Positions 8,551 to 17,249 of a DNA stretch of 64,000 nt are shown piece after piece. This DNA is from Mariniphaga sp041687215 (GTDB taxonomy: Bacteria; Bacteroidota; Bacteroidia; Bacteroidales; Prolixibacteraceae), in contig NZ_JAWLCI010000016.1 in NCBI RefSeq assembly GCF_041687215.1, forward strand, positions 7,692 to 71,691, written 5' to 3'. The number at the start of each line of letters is the position of its first letter. Within the stretch, counting starts at the first letter, position 1. A model generated the notes under the pieces. It was not told where the DNA came from, did no database searches, and saw nothing but the letters and a program-made list of their open reading frames with translations. The position numbers and the translations under genes were made by a program.

Positions 8551-9459
8551 ATGAAAACAAAATTGAAAATTATTCCGGCTTTAATGATTGCAGCAAGTTT
8601 ACTCTTTACAGCATGCAGCGACGACGAAACTCCGGTAATGGAGTCGAAGAACATTGTTGAAGTGGCTGCTGATGCCGGCAATTTCAGTATTCTGATTGAA
8701 GCAGCTCAGAAAGCAGGGCTTGCCGAATTTTTAAGCACCGAAAACAACCTGACGGTATTTGCACCAACAGATGACGCTTTTGCAGCTCTTTTGAGCGACC
8801 TCGGACTTTCGTCGCTTGATGATGTTCCGGTAGCTGATTTAACTCAGATTTTGACTTACCATGTAATTGGCGCTAAAGTGATGTCAACCGATTTAAGCAC
8901 TGGCTACGTTCCCACACTGGCCAGTTTCAATGACAACAACATTTCAATGTATGTTGAAGTTGGTAACGGTGTTTCCATCAACGGCAGCGTTTCGGTAACC
9001 ACAGCCGATGTTGAGGCTGAAAACGGGGTAATTCACCTGGTGGACAAGGTGATTCTGCCACCGACTGTTGTGAACATTGCGCTGGTTAACGAAAACTTTA
9101 CCACGCTGGTTCAGGCGGTTGTAAAAGCCGGTTTGGTTGATGCACTGAGTGCCGACGGACCATTTACCGTTTTTGCACCCACCAACGACGCGTTCGATGC
9201 ACTGTTTGCACAGCTTGGAATTTCAGGAATCGATGATTTAACCACCGAACAACTGATTCCGATTTTAACGTACCATGTGGTATCCGGAAATGTTGTTTCA
9301 ACGGAACTTTCAAGCGGCGAAGTGGGCACACTGAACGGACAAAACCTATCGGTTGACCTGTCGGCCGGAGTGAAAATCAATGAAAGCGAAGTGATTGCTG
9401 CCGATATTCAAGGCTCAAACGGTGTCATTCACGTTATCGACCAGGTTTTGATTCCCTAA
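8551..9459 (+). CDS. Lipoprotein with two fasciclin (FAS1) domains
   Basis: A 302-residue protein with a lipoprotein signal (hydrophobic stretch then LLFTACSDD, cysteine about residue 22). Two FAS1 domains follow, roughly residues 40-172 and 174-302. Each shows the H1 box (NLTVFAPTDDAFAAL; FTVFAPTNDAFDAL) and a YHV box (ILTYHVIG; ILTYHVVSG), and each ends in NGVIHLVDKVILP or NGVIHVIDQVLIP. FAS1 domains mediate adhesion at the cell surface. Its second domain is very close to the single domain of the next gene, pointing to duplication. Start chosen because it gives the lipoprotein signal. Confidence 0.92.
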   Translation: MKTKLKIIPALMIAASLLFTACSDDETPVMESKNIVEVAADAGNFSILIEAAQKAGLAEFLSTENNLTVFAPTDDAFAALLSDLGLSSLDDVPVADLTQILTYHVIGAKVMSTDLSTGYVPTLASFNDNNISMYVEVGNGVSINGSVSVTTADVEAENGVIHLVDKVILPPTVVNIALVNENFTTLVQAVVKAGLVDALSADGPFTVFAPTNDAFDALFAQLGISGIDDLTTEQLIPILTYHVVSGNVVSTELSSGEVGTLNGQNLSVDLSAGVKINESEVIAADIQGSNGVIHVIDQVLIP

Positions 9460-9517
9460 TACTTATTTGAATAAATTTTAAAATCGAAATAGTAATAATC
9501 AATTAAAAATTCAGAAA

Positions 9518-10099
9518 ATGAAAACAAAAATGAGAAACATCGCAATGGCAGTAGCAATTACAGTTGGAGCAACTGCAGTAACTGCTTCAGAATTTAAAAA
9601 TACAGAATTGGTATTGAATACCGCAGAAAAAACAATGGCTATGGAAAGCTGGATGCTGGATGCAGACCTTTTTGGCGCCGACGATTCGAAAAGTGCCAGC
9701 TCAACGGTAGTAGAAATTGCAGTGAGCAATCCCGATTTCTCCATTCTGGTGGAAGCTGTATCCAAAGCCGGTTTGGTTGATGCGCTGAGCGCCGAAGGTC
9801 CGTTTACGGTTTTTGCACCTACGAATGATGCGTTTAAAAGCCTGTTCAGCCAGTTGGGTGTTTCAGGTGTAAAAGACCTTACAGCAGAACAACTGACCCC
9901 GATTCTGACCTACCACGTTGTTTCCGGAAAAGTAATGTCAACCGATTTATCGAATACTTCGGTGGCCACACTAAACGGGCAGAAAATCAAAATTGACCTT
10001 TCATCGGGAGTAAAAATTAACGAAAGCAAAGTGGTGGCTGCCGACATCGAAGGCAAAAACGGTGTCATTCATGTAATTGACAAAGTGTTGATTCCATAA
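9518..10099 (+). CDS. Exported protein with one fasciclin (FAS1) domain
   Basis: A 193-residue protein with a signal peptide (AMAVAITVGATAVTASEF) and no lipobox, so it is probably secreted or periplasmic rather than lipid-anchored. After a spacer of about 45 residues comes one FAS1 domain with FTVFAPTNDAF, ILTYHVVSG and NGVIHVIDKVLIP. Sequence identity to the second domain of the upstream lipoprotein is high across the whole domain. The 58-bp gap and same direction suggest one transcript. A second ATG four codons downstream is also a possible start. Confidence 0.9.
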   Translation: MKTKMRNIAMAVAITVGATAVTASEFKNTELVLNTAEKTMAMESWMLDADLFGADDSKSASSTVVEIAVSNPDFSILVEAVSKAGLVDALSAEGPFTVFAPTNDAFKSLFSQLGVSGVKDLTAEQLTPILTYHVVSGKVMSTDLSNTSVATLNGQKIKIDLSSGVKINESKVVAADIEGKNGVIHVIDKVLIP

Positions 10100-10111
10100 A
10101 GCCCCACCTGA

Positions 10112-10128
10112 CCTCCCCAAAGGGGAGG
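10112..10128 (+). terminator. Short GC hairpin after the fasciclin pair
   Basis: CCTCCCC (10112-10118) and GGGGAGG (10122-10128) form a 7-bp stem with an AAA loop, followed by an A-rich rather than T-rich run, so on its own it is a weak terminator. A stronger one follows at 10142. Confidence 0.45.
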
Positions 10129-10141
10129 AAGAAGAAAAAAT

Positions 10142-10190
10142 ACGCCATAAAAAATGTACCGGCTTCGAAAGGGGCCGGTAATTTTTTTGT
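10142..10190. terminator. Bidirectional terminator, copy 1 of a 39-bp duplicated unit
   Basis: The stem TACCGGC...GGCCGGTA is flanked by A-rich sequence on the left and a run of seven T on the right, so it can stop transcripts from either side: the fasciclin genes from the left and the vapBC remnant from the right. Bases 10142-10180 are identical to 10647-10685. Confidence 0.8.
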
Positions 10191-10205
10191 GATTGATTTG
10201 TGCTT

Positions 10206-10313
10206 TTATCTTTGAATCCAGTTTTCGATTTTAATGTTGGAAATCCTTTCAAATGTAATTGATTCTCCGCGAAAGAAGTGGATGCAAATATTTGAGTCAA
10301 GCAGGTATTTCAT
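10206..10313 (-). pseudogene. Truncated VapC-type PIN-domain toxin
   Basis: A 35-codon frame not longer than a toxin N-terminus. It begins MKYLLDSNICIHFFRG, the characteristic opening of Bacteroidota VapC toxins with the first catalytic aspartate in LLDSN, then runs through about 20 more residues to a stop. The remaining roughly 95 residues, with the other acidic residues of the RNase active site, are missing; the sequence goes directly into the duplicated terminator. Its ATG overlaps the stop of the upstream antitoxin by one base (TAATG), the usual translational coupling. The toxin is therefore almost certainly inactive. Confidence 0.8.
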
Positions 10314-10558
10314 TAAAAGTCGATTAAATCATTTTTTTCAACCCTTGATTTTCTGATGTCATTAATAATTTCGTCTGAACTTCTTGAATCTTCCCAAGCA
10401 CCATATAAGCTTAATAAATCAATATCTGCTTCCTCTTTGGTTTCCATCGATTTTTTCAATTTTACAATAAGCTTTTTCTTGGATTTGTTATCTAATTTGG
10501 TTAGAAACCCAAAATATTTATCAATCGTGTTGTTTGTCAATACTAAACTCATAACCAA
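10313..10558 (-). CDS. VapB-like antitoxin left beside a broken toxin
   Basis: An 81-residue protein. The N-terminal part (TNNTIDKYFGFLTKLDNKSKKKLIVKLKKSM) is charged and helical; the C-terminal part LYGAWEDSRSSDEIINDIRKSR is the toxin-binding tail typical of antitoxins paired with Bacteroidota VapC. Start could be MVMSL or the internal MSL. Immediately downstream is only a toxin fragment, so this is a remnant module. It is bracketed by the two copies of a 39-bp terminator repeat. Confidence 0.7.
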   Translation of the reverse strand: MVMSLVLTNNTIDKYFGFLTKLDNKSKKKLIVKLKKSMETKEEADIDLLSLYGAWEDSRSSDEIINDIRKSRVEKNDLIDF

Positions 10559-10646
10559 TCATTTTTTACAAATATAAGGCTTTCTTTCCGTATATAATAT
10601 AAGTCATAGCATCACTTTGAGTGATACCATGACCCATTAAAAAAAC

Positions 10647-10695
10647 ACGCCATAAAAAATGTACCGGCTTCGAAAGGGGCCGGTACATTTTTTTA
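10647..10695. terminator. Bidirectional terminator, copy 2 of the 39-bp duplicated unit
   Basis: Same stem (GTACCGGC...GGCCGGTAC, here extended by one base pair) followed by seven T on the plus strand and preceded by an A-run, so it also serves as the terminator of the minus-strand fic gene, whose last codons overlap its T-run. Bases 10647-10685 match 10142-10180 exactly. Confidence 0.8.
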
Positions 10696-11424
10696 CACAT
10701 TATTCGATTCTGGAAAAAAGTAATCGATAATTTTCTGGTAACTATCCTGAGCGCTAAGGCAAGTATCAATTAAGTAACCCTTCACTTTCGGGTATTCTGC
10801 CAAACCTCTGTAATAGAAAAATTTGTGTTCATCTTCTACAATAAACGGGACGATATTTTTTGCCAAACATTCTTTAAATAGAATTAATCTGCCTACGCGG
10901 CCATTCCCATCCTGGAAAGGATGAATCTGTTCAAACCGAAAATGAAAATCAATGATATCGTTAACACTTATGTTTTGTTTTTTGCGGTACGTTTCCATTA
11001 AAATTTTCATATCAGACGGTACTTCCGAAGGCAAAGATGTTTCTGTTCCCCCAACAATGTTTGGCCTCAGTTTGTAATCGCCAATACGAAACCATGATTT
11101 TTTAGAATCGGATGTATTTATTTTCAGGAAGTAATGAAATTTTTTGATGTGCTCTTCCGATAAAGGCTCTTCTGCAATGTCGAGCATATAATCAAAACAG
11201 GAAAAGTGATTCACCGTTTCAATAATATCATCTACATTGGCTGTTGTTTCGCCTTCTTCTAAAAAAACCGTGTTTGTTTCGTAAATATATCTTGTTTGTT
11301 CTTCTGATAACTGACTGCCTTCAATGCGGTTGGTATTGTATGCCAGTTTTATTTGCGTTTTATGATAGATGCCTCCTTTCAGGCCGCTTCGTTTTTCTTC
11401 CCGTAAAACCGATAGAAGATCCAT
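10693..11424 (-). CDS. Fic-domain protein (AMPylase-type), self-inhibited class
   Basis: A 243-residue Fic protein. The catalytic loop HPFQDGNGRVGR is complete, with the histidine at about residue 168. Near the N-terminus the segment NTNRIEGS fits the inhibitory helix motif (S/T)xxxE(G/N) of Fic proteins carrying their own brake. Such enzymes transfer AMP or another nucleotide part onto target proteins; the target here is unknown. No separate antitoxin gene is adjacent. The length fits a compact stand-alone Fic of Bacteroidota. Confidence 0.93.
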   Translation of the reverse strand: MDLLSVLREEKRSGLKGGIYHKTQIKLAYNTNRIEGSQLSEEQTRYIYETNTVFLEEGETTANVDDIIETVNHFSCFDYMLDIAEEPLSEEHIKKFHYFLKINTSDSKKSWFRIGDYKLRPNIVGGTETSLPSEVPSDMKILMETYRKKQNISVNDIIDFHFRFEQIHPFQDGNGRVGRLILFKECLAKNIVPFIVEDEHKFFYYRGLAEYPKVKGYLIDTCLSAQDSYQKIIDYFFPESNNV

Positions 11425-11529
11425 ATATGTTCACTTTTAATCCTGTTTCAAAGGTATGATTTTTCCAATCATATTAAAAGATATTGACCCCTGTTGTATT
11501 TTGGAAAGAATAATTCGAGATTCATTTTT

Positions 11530-13878
11530 TTACCACCTGTACGTAAACGAAACCGACGGAATTACCGGGAACAGTGTTATCTGTTTCATCCGGTCGCCTT
11601 TTTTGTAATAGTACCACGGATTCAGGCGGTTGTAAACATTATACACCGAAAAATTCCAGATATAGCTTTTACCGGCATTTTGCCGCCCGATGCGGTAGGA
11701 AAGGTTGAGATGATGAAAATCGGGCATCTGGTAGTTGTTCACCGAATTGATTAAACTGCGCCGTGCAAACCATTCGGCGTTGTAGCGCGAGCCTTCCATT
11801 AAAGGCAGCGGAATGGCCTGGTATTCCTGTTCGGCCAGGGTAATGTACTTGCCCGAGGCATAACTGAAGGTAGCCGAAAAATCTTTGGTAATGGTTTTGC
11901 CTTTTTTGTGTTTTTCGCCCAGGTTCCAATTTGTGTTTATGTTAAGCTGGTGGCGACGATCGTAAGTATAAGGAAACGTCCGGCCAAAGTTTATTTCGCT
12001 GAATTGCCGGGTGCTTTTGGAAAGTGTGTAAGACACCCAGCCGTTTAAACTGCCTGTTGTTTTTTCAGCCATCAGTTCCAGTCCGTACGATTTTCCCCGG
12101 CCCTGTTCAACATGCTCTTCCCAACTGTCGCCGCGTTCTTTCGCGGCCGGGGTTCCTTCCCTGTACTGCACCACGTCTTTCATGGCGGTGTAAAACGTTT
12201 CGACTGAAAACTGGTAATTTTTTGGATTCCAGAATACGCCAGCCGAAAACAAATCGGAAGTGCCGGGTTTAATTTTTTTGGTGGAAGAAACCCATAGTTC
12301 GGTGGGGATGCCCAGCGTGGTGTTTTGCAACTGGTGCAAAAACTGTTTCATGTGCGACCACGAAACTTTGCCTGAAACCTTTTCCGAAAACAGCTGCCTC
12401 ACCGACGCCCGTGGCCGCAGGCTCCGGTAGTTTTCCCCGCCGGTTGACAGGTTGCCGGCACGAAAACCGACGGCGCCTTTTGTTCTATCCGTTATGTTTA
12501 ATTCAGTTTCGGCATAAACTTCGGCAATAAAATTCCGGGTAAAAACATCGGTGTTCAGTTTAAAAGAGGAGGAATCGGACCGGTAGGAGATGATTTCGGG
12601 GCTGAACTGCTGCATGGAGAACTCGTACCCGAACCGGAATGTTTTTCCCGCTGCGGGGTACCAGTCGAAATCAGCCTTTGTGGTCCAGTCGTTCAGGTTG
12701 TTGTACCCTTTGTAAACTTCGCCGCCTTTTTTGTCGAACTCATTCAGGTACATTTGCCTGAACCGGCTGTTGTATGCCGAAAAATTGGCAAACAGCACGG
12801 GCGAAAAAATACGGTTCCAGCGCAAAACCGAGGTCAGGTTTTGCCAGTTGTAACTGAACCGGGTGTAATCTTTCAGGCGGGTGCCGCCATCTTCCATGTT
12901 GTAAGCATCACGGCCGGTGTAAAAGCTGAGGTAAACCCGGTTGCGCGGATTAACCACCCAGTTGGTTTTGGCGTTGATGTCCCAAAATCCGTAAGTGAGC
13001 ACCTGTTCGCCCTGTCCTTCCAGTTTTTGTGCGGCCAGCAACAGGGCATCGAGCCAGGTTTTCCGGGCCGAAACCATAAACGAAACTTTTTCCTTTACCA
13101 CCGGCCCTTCCAGGGTAAAGCGCCCGGCAATGGGGCTGAGCGAAAACGTACCGGTCTGTTTGTGCAGGTTGCCTTCTTTCATGCTTACATCGAGCACCGA
13201 GCCCATCCGCCCGCCAAACCGCGCAGGCAGGTTTCCCTTGTAAAGCCGGGTGTCTTTAATGGCGTCGTTGTTAAAGGCCGACATAAATCCCCACAGGTGG
13301 TTTACGTTATACACCGGCACGCCGTCGAGGCGGATTAACGTTTGGTCGGGACTGCCGCCGCGCACACTGAATCCCGTGGAACCTTCCGTAGCAAACGAAA
13401 CGCCGGGCAGCAACTGAATGGCTTTCAACAAATCGGGTTCGCCCAGAACAGCAGGAATGCGTTCCACCTGCTGCGCGTTTAGCCGGTGGGTACCCATGGC
13501 CGGCGAAAGCAAAAAATCTTCTTTGGGAGTGGCTTTCACCTCCACCTCCTTTACGATGTTCCGGGTTTCGAGCGTTATGGTAAGTAGCGTGTCGGTTTGA
13601 ACATTCAGGGTTTTATGCAGCGGTTCAAAACCCACAAAACGGAACACCAGCGTAACTTTTCCGGGATGAACGCCAAGGCTGAAAAACCCAAAATCGTTGC
13701 AGGCCGCGCCTGATTCATGTTCAGGAAGAAAAACCGTGGCGCCGGCAAGCCGTTCGCCGGTTGCTGTGTCCGAAACATACCCACTGACGGTTGCGGTTGG
13801 CTGTGCAAACGAATGAAAGGAAATTGCAATGCTGAAAAAAGCAATGACGATGAATTTTATATGGTGTTTTAATTCCAT
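11530..13878 (-). CDS. TonB-dependent outer-membrane receptor with carboxypeptidase-regulatory-like N-domain
   Basis: A 782-residue protein with signal peptide (IKFIVIAFFSIAISFHSFAQ), then an Ig-like carboxypeptidase-regulatory-like domain (ATVSGYVSDTATGERLAGATVFLPE), then a plug domain (AVLGEPDLLKAIQLLPGVSFATEGSTGFSVRGGSPDQTLIRLDGVPVYN) and a beta-barrel ending in an aromatic residue (SVSFTYRW). Start set at MELKHHIKF, which gives the signal peptide; the open frame continues 21 codons upstream into the neighbouring gene. It is separated by one base from an upstream DUF4249 lipoprotein gene, with an outer-membrane barrel gene before that, forming one operon. Ligand unknown. Not a SusC type: no SusD partner is present. 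Confidence 0.93.
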   Translation of the reverse strand: MELKHHIKFIVIAFFSIAISFHSFAQPTATVSGYVSDTATGERLAGATVFLPEHESGAACNDFGFFSLGVHPGKVTLVFRFVGFEPLHKTLNVQTDTLLTITLETRNIVKEVEVKATPKEDFLLSPAMGTHRLNAQQVERIPAVLGEPDLLKAIQLLPGVSFATEGSTGFSVRGGSPDQTLIRLDGVPVYNVNHLWGFMSAFNNDAIKDTRLYKGNLPARFGGRMGSVLDVSMKEGNLHKQTGTFSLSPIAGRFTLEGPVVKEKVSFMVSARKTWLDALLLAAQKLEGQGEQVLTYGFWDINAKTNWVVNPRNRVYLSFYTGRDAYNMEDGGTRLKDYTRFSYNWQNLTSVLRWNRIFSPVLFANFSAYNSRFRQMYLNEFDKKGGEVYKGYNNLNDWTTKADFDWYPAAGKTFRFGYEFSMQQFSPEIISYRSDSSSFKLNTDVFTRNFIAEVYAETELNITDRTKGAVGFRAGNLSTGGENYRSLRPRASVRQLFSEKVSGKVSWSHMKQFLHQLQNTTLGIPTELWVSSTKKIKPGTSDLFSAGVFWNPKNYQFSVETFYTAMKDVVQYREGTPAAKERGDSWEEHVEQGRGKSYGLELMAEKTTGSLNGWVSYTLSKSTRQFSEINFGRTFPYTYDRRHQLNINTNWNLGEKHKKGKTITKDFSATFSYASGKYITLAEQEYQAIPLPLMEGSRYNAEWFARRSLINSVNNYQMPDFHHLNLSYRIGRQNAGKSYIWNFSVYNVYNRLNPWYYYKKGDRMKQITLFPVIPSVSFTYRW

Positions 13879-13879
13879 T

Positions 13880-14764
13880 TCAATCCCTTGAAAATTCTTT
13901 TGAAACACTGGTAAACGAACCAAAAATTCCGGTACCGCCATTGATGTTGGAATAGATGGGGAAAGGTGCGTAGATAATTGGCATATCTTCGGCGTAAATT
14001 TCCATACGCTCTGTTAAAAGGCTCGATTTCATGTATTTGTCGAGATGGTAGTCGGTTGAAAGCAGAAATACTTCCATTGGTAAACCAATACATTGCGGCC
14101 TGAACAGAATCTCCATCTGGTTTTGGGGCAATTGATTGTCGGGAAACCGTAAATAGTAATCGTACTCAAATTTAAAAACTCCGCTTTCGCTGATGTACCG
14201 GTTAAAATCGTCGGCATATTCAAAATTGGAATAAATCAGGCAGGCAATGTTTTTTGTGCGATTTTCATCTACGCCTTCGTAGCCGGTGGCCGAAATCCAG
14301 TAGGAGTTATTTTCCTCCGGGTTGTCGGTTAAAATGGCCAGGTAGTTGTTTCCGTAAACTTCGGGATTTTCCTGTTCAATGGTTGCACTTACCGGTTGCG
14401 GGACTGTGGTTTCCGCCCAAACGGTTTTGCCCCCAGCCGAGGCTTCAATTTTATAGGTTTTCCCGGGAATCACCTGAAACGGTAAATAATAAGCGCTGCT
14501 GTCTTTCCAACTGAACTCACCGGCAAATTGCCCGTCCTCAAAAAGTTGTATCCGGGCTTCTTTTTCGTGTTCAAAAGATTGTACAGACTGGATGGGTTTC
14601 GACCAGGAAAAATGTACAGCCAGTGTATCTTTTGCAGCATCCAGAATTCCGTTTAAAACCGGTTGTCGTTCCCTGTTGGTTTCGGTGAGTGTCACATCGC
14701 GGATACAACCTGAAAGTGTAGCCAGGAAAAAAATGAGTGCGAATGTCCAATTAAACGGCTTCAT
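13880..14764 (-). CDS. DUF4249 lipoprotein, partner of the TonB receptor
   Basis: A 294-residue protein with lipobox LSGC (cysteine near residue 20). The following segment CIRDVTLTETNRERQPVLNGILDAAKDTLAVHFSWSKPI and the beta-rich body (FQVIPGKTYKIEASAGGKTVWAETTVPQPVSATI) match DUF4249, a Bacteroidota lipoprotein family usually encoded next to carboxypeptidase-regulatory-domain TonB receptors, as here. Likely a surface or periplasmic ligand-binding subunit; no biochemical function is established. The gap to the receptor gene is one base. Confidence 0.85.
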   Translation of the reverse strand: MKPFNWTFALIFFLATLSGCIRDVTLTETNRERQPVLNGILDAAKDTLAVHFSWSKPIQSVQSFEHEKEARIQLFEDGQFAGEFSWKDSSAYYLPFQVIPGKTYKIEASAGGKTVWAETTVPQPVSATIEQENPEVYGNNYLAILTDNPEENNSYWISATGYEGVDENRTKNIACLIYSNFEYADDFNRYISESGVFKFEYDYYLRFPDNQLPQNQMEILFRPQCIGLPMEVFLLSTDYHLDKYMKSSLLTERMEIYAEDMPIIYAPFPIYSNINGGTGIFGSFTSVSKEFSRD

Positions 14765-14785
14765 TTGGTTTCTAATGTTTTACGT

Positions 14786-15484
14786 TTACCTAAACCGGTA
14801 CAATGGAACCTGTACTTTCAACTGCAAATACTTGTTGCGATGGTTAACACCAAAAGGTGTGGAATATTCAAAAAACGAAAGCTGATAATTTAATCCGTAA
14901 ACATATTCCAGCATTACATCCAATGCCTTCAGGTCAACTCCAAATCCAAATTTCGCGTAGTAATTGGTTTTGTTTAAATACCTGTTTTTTATATAAACGC
15001 TGCTGCCCCAATCTTTGGCGTAATACATTACCGACCAAAGGTCAGTTTTTCTGTTCAATGATTTGCTTATTTCAAAACCCGGATACACAAACAATTTGTT
15101 ATTCAAATAAAGTTTAACACCTGCCGAAGCAGAGAGGTAACTGAATGTAGCATCGCGAAAAGTACCGGAAACTGGTTCCCCGATATTTCCGGTTTCGGGC
15201 TCAAAAAACCTGTGCTCAAGTATAAAGTCACTTGAAAAATTACTGTAGTTTAGTTCCAAAACCGGATTGATTTTGGGTTTCCAGTGCTTTTCATAAAAAA
15301 ATCCGGCGGACCAGCCAAAACCGTTATCAGCCTGGTTATTTAAACTTTGGCTGAAAAATTCTGTTTCCGGGTAAAATCGTGCAAATCCTCCTGTAAGGCC
15401 AACTTCAATGTTGGGCTGCGCATTCGCAGTGCAAGAAAAGATTATCAAGGCAAAAAATGCGGGTATTTTAAAAGCTGTTGTCAT
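14786..15484 (-). CDS. Outer-membrane beta-barrel protein
   Basis: A 232-residue protein with signal peptide ending SCTANAQ, then alternating hydrophobic strands with glycine/aromatic pattern (IEVGLTGGFARFYPE, FGWSAGFFYEKHW, VLELNYSNFSSDF, LSASAGVKLYL, VYPGFEISKS, YYAKFGFGVDL) ending in LQLKVQVPLYRFR. This is the pattern of the PorT/OmpW-like small barrels. First gene of the operon with the DUF4249 lipoprotein and TonB receptor. Precise role unknown. Confidence 0.75.
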   Translation of the reverse strand: MTTAFKIPAFFALIIFSCTANAQPNIEVGLTGGFARFYPETEFFSQSLNNQADNGFGWSAGFFYEKHWKPKINPVLELNYSNFSSDFILEHRFFEPETGNIGEPVSGTFRDATFSYLSASAGVKLYLNNKLFVYPGFEISKSLNRKTDLWSVMYYAKDWGSSVYIKNRYLNKTNYYAKFGFGVDLKALDVMLEYVYGLNYQLSFFEYSTPFGVNHRNKYLQLKVQVPLYRFR

Positions 15485-15754
15485 TTACTGTATTTTACTG
15501 AGGGGCAGTTGCCCGGAGTTGTTATTGCCTGTAAAAATATTTCTTTTTCGAACATAGGATAAATCGGAGGTTTGAAAAATTGTTAAAATCAACAATTTAG
15601 AATGGGTTTAGATTAGGTTAAACAGTTATCCTTCTTAACGACGACAAAAAAAAATGCATAAATCAAAAATGGGTTCTGCAATTCCTTAACTTTTTTTCAC
15701 CTTCTGGTTTCAACAGAATTTTCTAACTTGCATTTTCAATTTGAAAGGAGTGGC

Positions 15755-16255
15755 ATGGATAAATTGCAATGGACAAAAAGTATTTTTGGTTCCAGACTGG
15801 AAATCAGGCACGGCGGGGAGCTTATCGGGAGCATTCGGTGGGAGAACATGGTGAGTTCCAAGGCACAGGCCATGATTAACGGGAAGCTGTTTGTCCTGAA
15901 CCGCGAGTTTTTCCTGTCGAAACTGGAGATTTACGATGCCAACGACCAGTCGCTGCTGGGCATGGTTATGATTAACCTGTTTAACCCCCGTAGCGATGTG
16001 GTTATCAACGGCAAACGGTTCGAACTGGAAATCCAGAACTTTTGGCAGTCGCGCTGGTCGTGGAAGTTCAACGGCGCTGAAATTATTACTTACACATCCA
16101 ATGAATTTCTTTCAAAAGACAAAGGGGAAATTGAATTGTACACCGCTGTGACCGATGAGGTGGAAATCCTTATTTTGCTGGGATTGTTTGTGCGTAACCA
16201 GTTTATTTTGTTTATGTTGTTAATTTTGATTATCATAATTTTAATTGTTCTGTAA
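15755..16255 (+). CDS. Unknown protein with C-terminal membrane anchor
   Basis: A 166-residue protein that I do not recognise. Start set at MDKLQWTKSIFG because AAAGGAG lies at 15744-15750; the open frame extends nine codons further. The body is beta-rich with two similar phrases (AMINGKLFVLNREFFLSKLEIYD and VVINGKRFELEIQNFWQSRWSWKF), possibly an internal repeat resembling a phospholipid-scramblase-like (Tubby-like) beta sheet, though that is a guess. The last 20 residues are a strongly hydrophobic run of Leu/Ile (FILFMLLILIIIILIVL), a membrane anchor. It is followed by a good terminator and faces the OMP operon divergently. Confidence 0.6.
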   Translation: MDKLQWTKSIFGSRLEIRHGGELIGSIRWENMVSSKAQAMINGKLFVLNREFFLSKLEIYDANDQSLLGMVMINLFNPRSDVVINGKRFELEIQNFWQSRWSWKFNGAEIITYTSNEFLSKDKGEIELYTAVTDEVEILILLGLFVRNQFILFMLLILIIIILIVL

Positions 16256-16257
16256 AA

Positions 16258-16284
16258 GAAAAGGCTGCCCTACGACAGCCTTTT
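16258..16284 (+). terminator. Rho-independent terminator
   Basis: AAAGGCTG (16260-16267) and CAGCCTTT (16276-16283) form an 8-bp stem with an 8-base loop, ending in TTTT, directly after the stop of the unknown membrane-anchored gene. Confidence 0.85.
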
Positions 16285-16424
16285 AAACCTAAACCAACTA
16301 AACCTAATAAACCATAAACCTGCCTGAATAGCAGGCCTGATGATTATCTTCAATATTTTAATGTTTTTTTTGAACGTTTACTACCGGACAAAGATAGAAA
16401 TATTTTTTTCCTGCAACAGGATGG

Positions 16425-17249
16425 TTAATGTTTTCTTTGGCCGGCTTCTTCCAGAACTTTTTGCACCGAACCATGCAGCAGCAGCAACCTGCGTGCCTGT
16501 TCTTCCGGGTATCCCAGTTCGTCCATAATCATGCGGGTGCCGCGTTCCACCAGTTTTTTGTTGGTTAACTGCATGTTCACCATTTTGTTGCCTTTTACCC
16601 GGCCCATCTGAATCATCAGCGTGGTGGTAATCATGTTCAGGATAAGTTTTTGTGCAGTTCCCGACTTCATACGGGTGCTGCCGGTAACAAATTCAGGCCC
16701 CACAATGGCTTCGATGGGGATGTCCACGTTTTGTGCCAGTGCAGAATCGGGGTTGTTGGTGATACAGGCCGTTAAAATTCCATGTTCCCGGGCATTTTTC
16801 ACCGCGCCAATCACAAACGGCGTTCGGCCCGAGGCGGCAATGCCAACCACCGTATCCAGTTGATTCATGTTAAATTTTTGCAGTTCCAGCCACGACAGGT
16901 TTTCATCGTCTTCGGCCGATTCCACAGCTCTGCGGATGGCCAGGTCGCCGCCGGCAATGAGCCCGATGACCAAATCGTAACCCACGCCAAAAGTTGGCGG
17001 AATTTCAGAAGCATCCAATATTCCCAAACGTCCGCTGGTTCCTGCGCCCACGTAAAACAGCCTTCCACCTTTTTTTACGCGCGGAACAATTTCGGTTACC
17101 AGCTTTTCAATTTGCGGAATGGTTTTTCCCACCGCCGGCAAAACTTTTTTGTCTTCGTTGTGCATGCCTTCCAGCAACTCGCGAATGCTCATTTTTTCGA
17201 GGTTGTTGTAAGACGAACTCGATTCGGTTATGCTACTCATGGTTATCAT
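16425..17249 (-). CDS. murQ: N-acetylmuramic acid 6-phosphate etherase
   Basis: A 274-residue SIS-fold enzyme that cleaves the lactyl ether of MurNAc-6-phosphate to give GlcNAc-6-phosphate and D-lactate in peptidoglycan recycling. Diagnostic segments: FYVGAGTSGRLGILDASEIPPTFG, with the catalytic glutamate in ASEIPP; VVGIAASGRTPFVIGA; and VTGSTRMKSGTAQKLILNM. Length and motifs are typical. The start is either the ATG at 17249 or the one three codons later; the former overlaps the end of the upstream kinase gene by 17 bases, indicating an operon. The partner kinase would supply the phosphorylated substrate. Confidence 0.96.
   Translation of the reverse strand: MITMSSITESSSSYNNLEKMSIRELLEGMHNEDKKVLPAVGKTIPQIEKLVTEIVPRVKKGGRLFYVGAGTSGRLGILDASEIPPTFGVGYDLVIGLIAGGDLAIRRAVESAEDDENLSWLELQKFNMNQLDTVVGIAASGRTPFVIGAVKNAREHGILTACITNNPDSALAQNVDIPIEAIVGPEFVTGSTRMKSGTAQKLILNMITTTLMIQMGRVKGNKMVNMQLTNKKLVERGTRMIMDELGYPEEQARRLLLLHGSVQKVLEEAGQRKH

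Noticed and set aside
10566..10769. 67-codon frame across the second terminator copy
   Set aside because: Runs through a terminator repeat and the fic 3' end in another frame; not a gene.
12754..13338. 194-codon open frame opposite the TonB receptor gene
   Set aside because: Antisense shadow of a high-confidence gene; no family resemblance.
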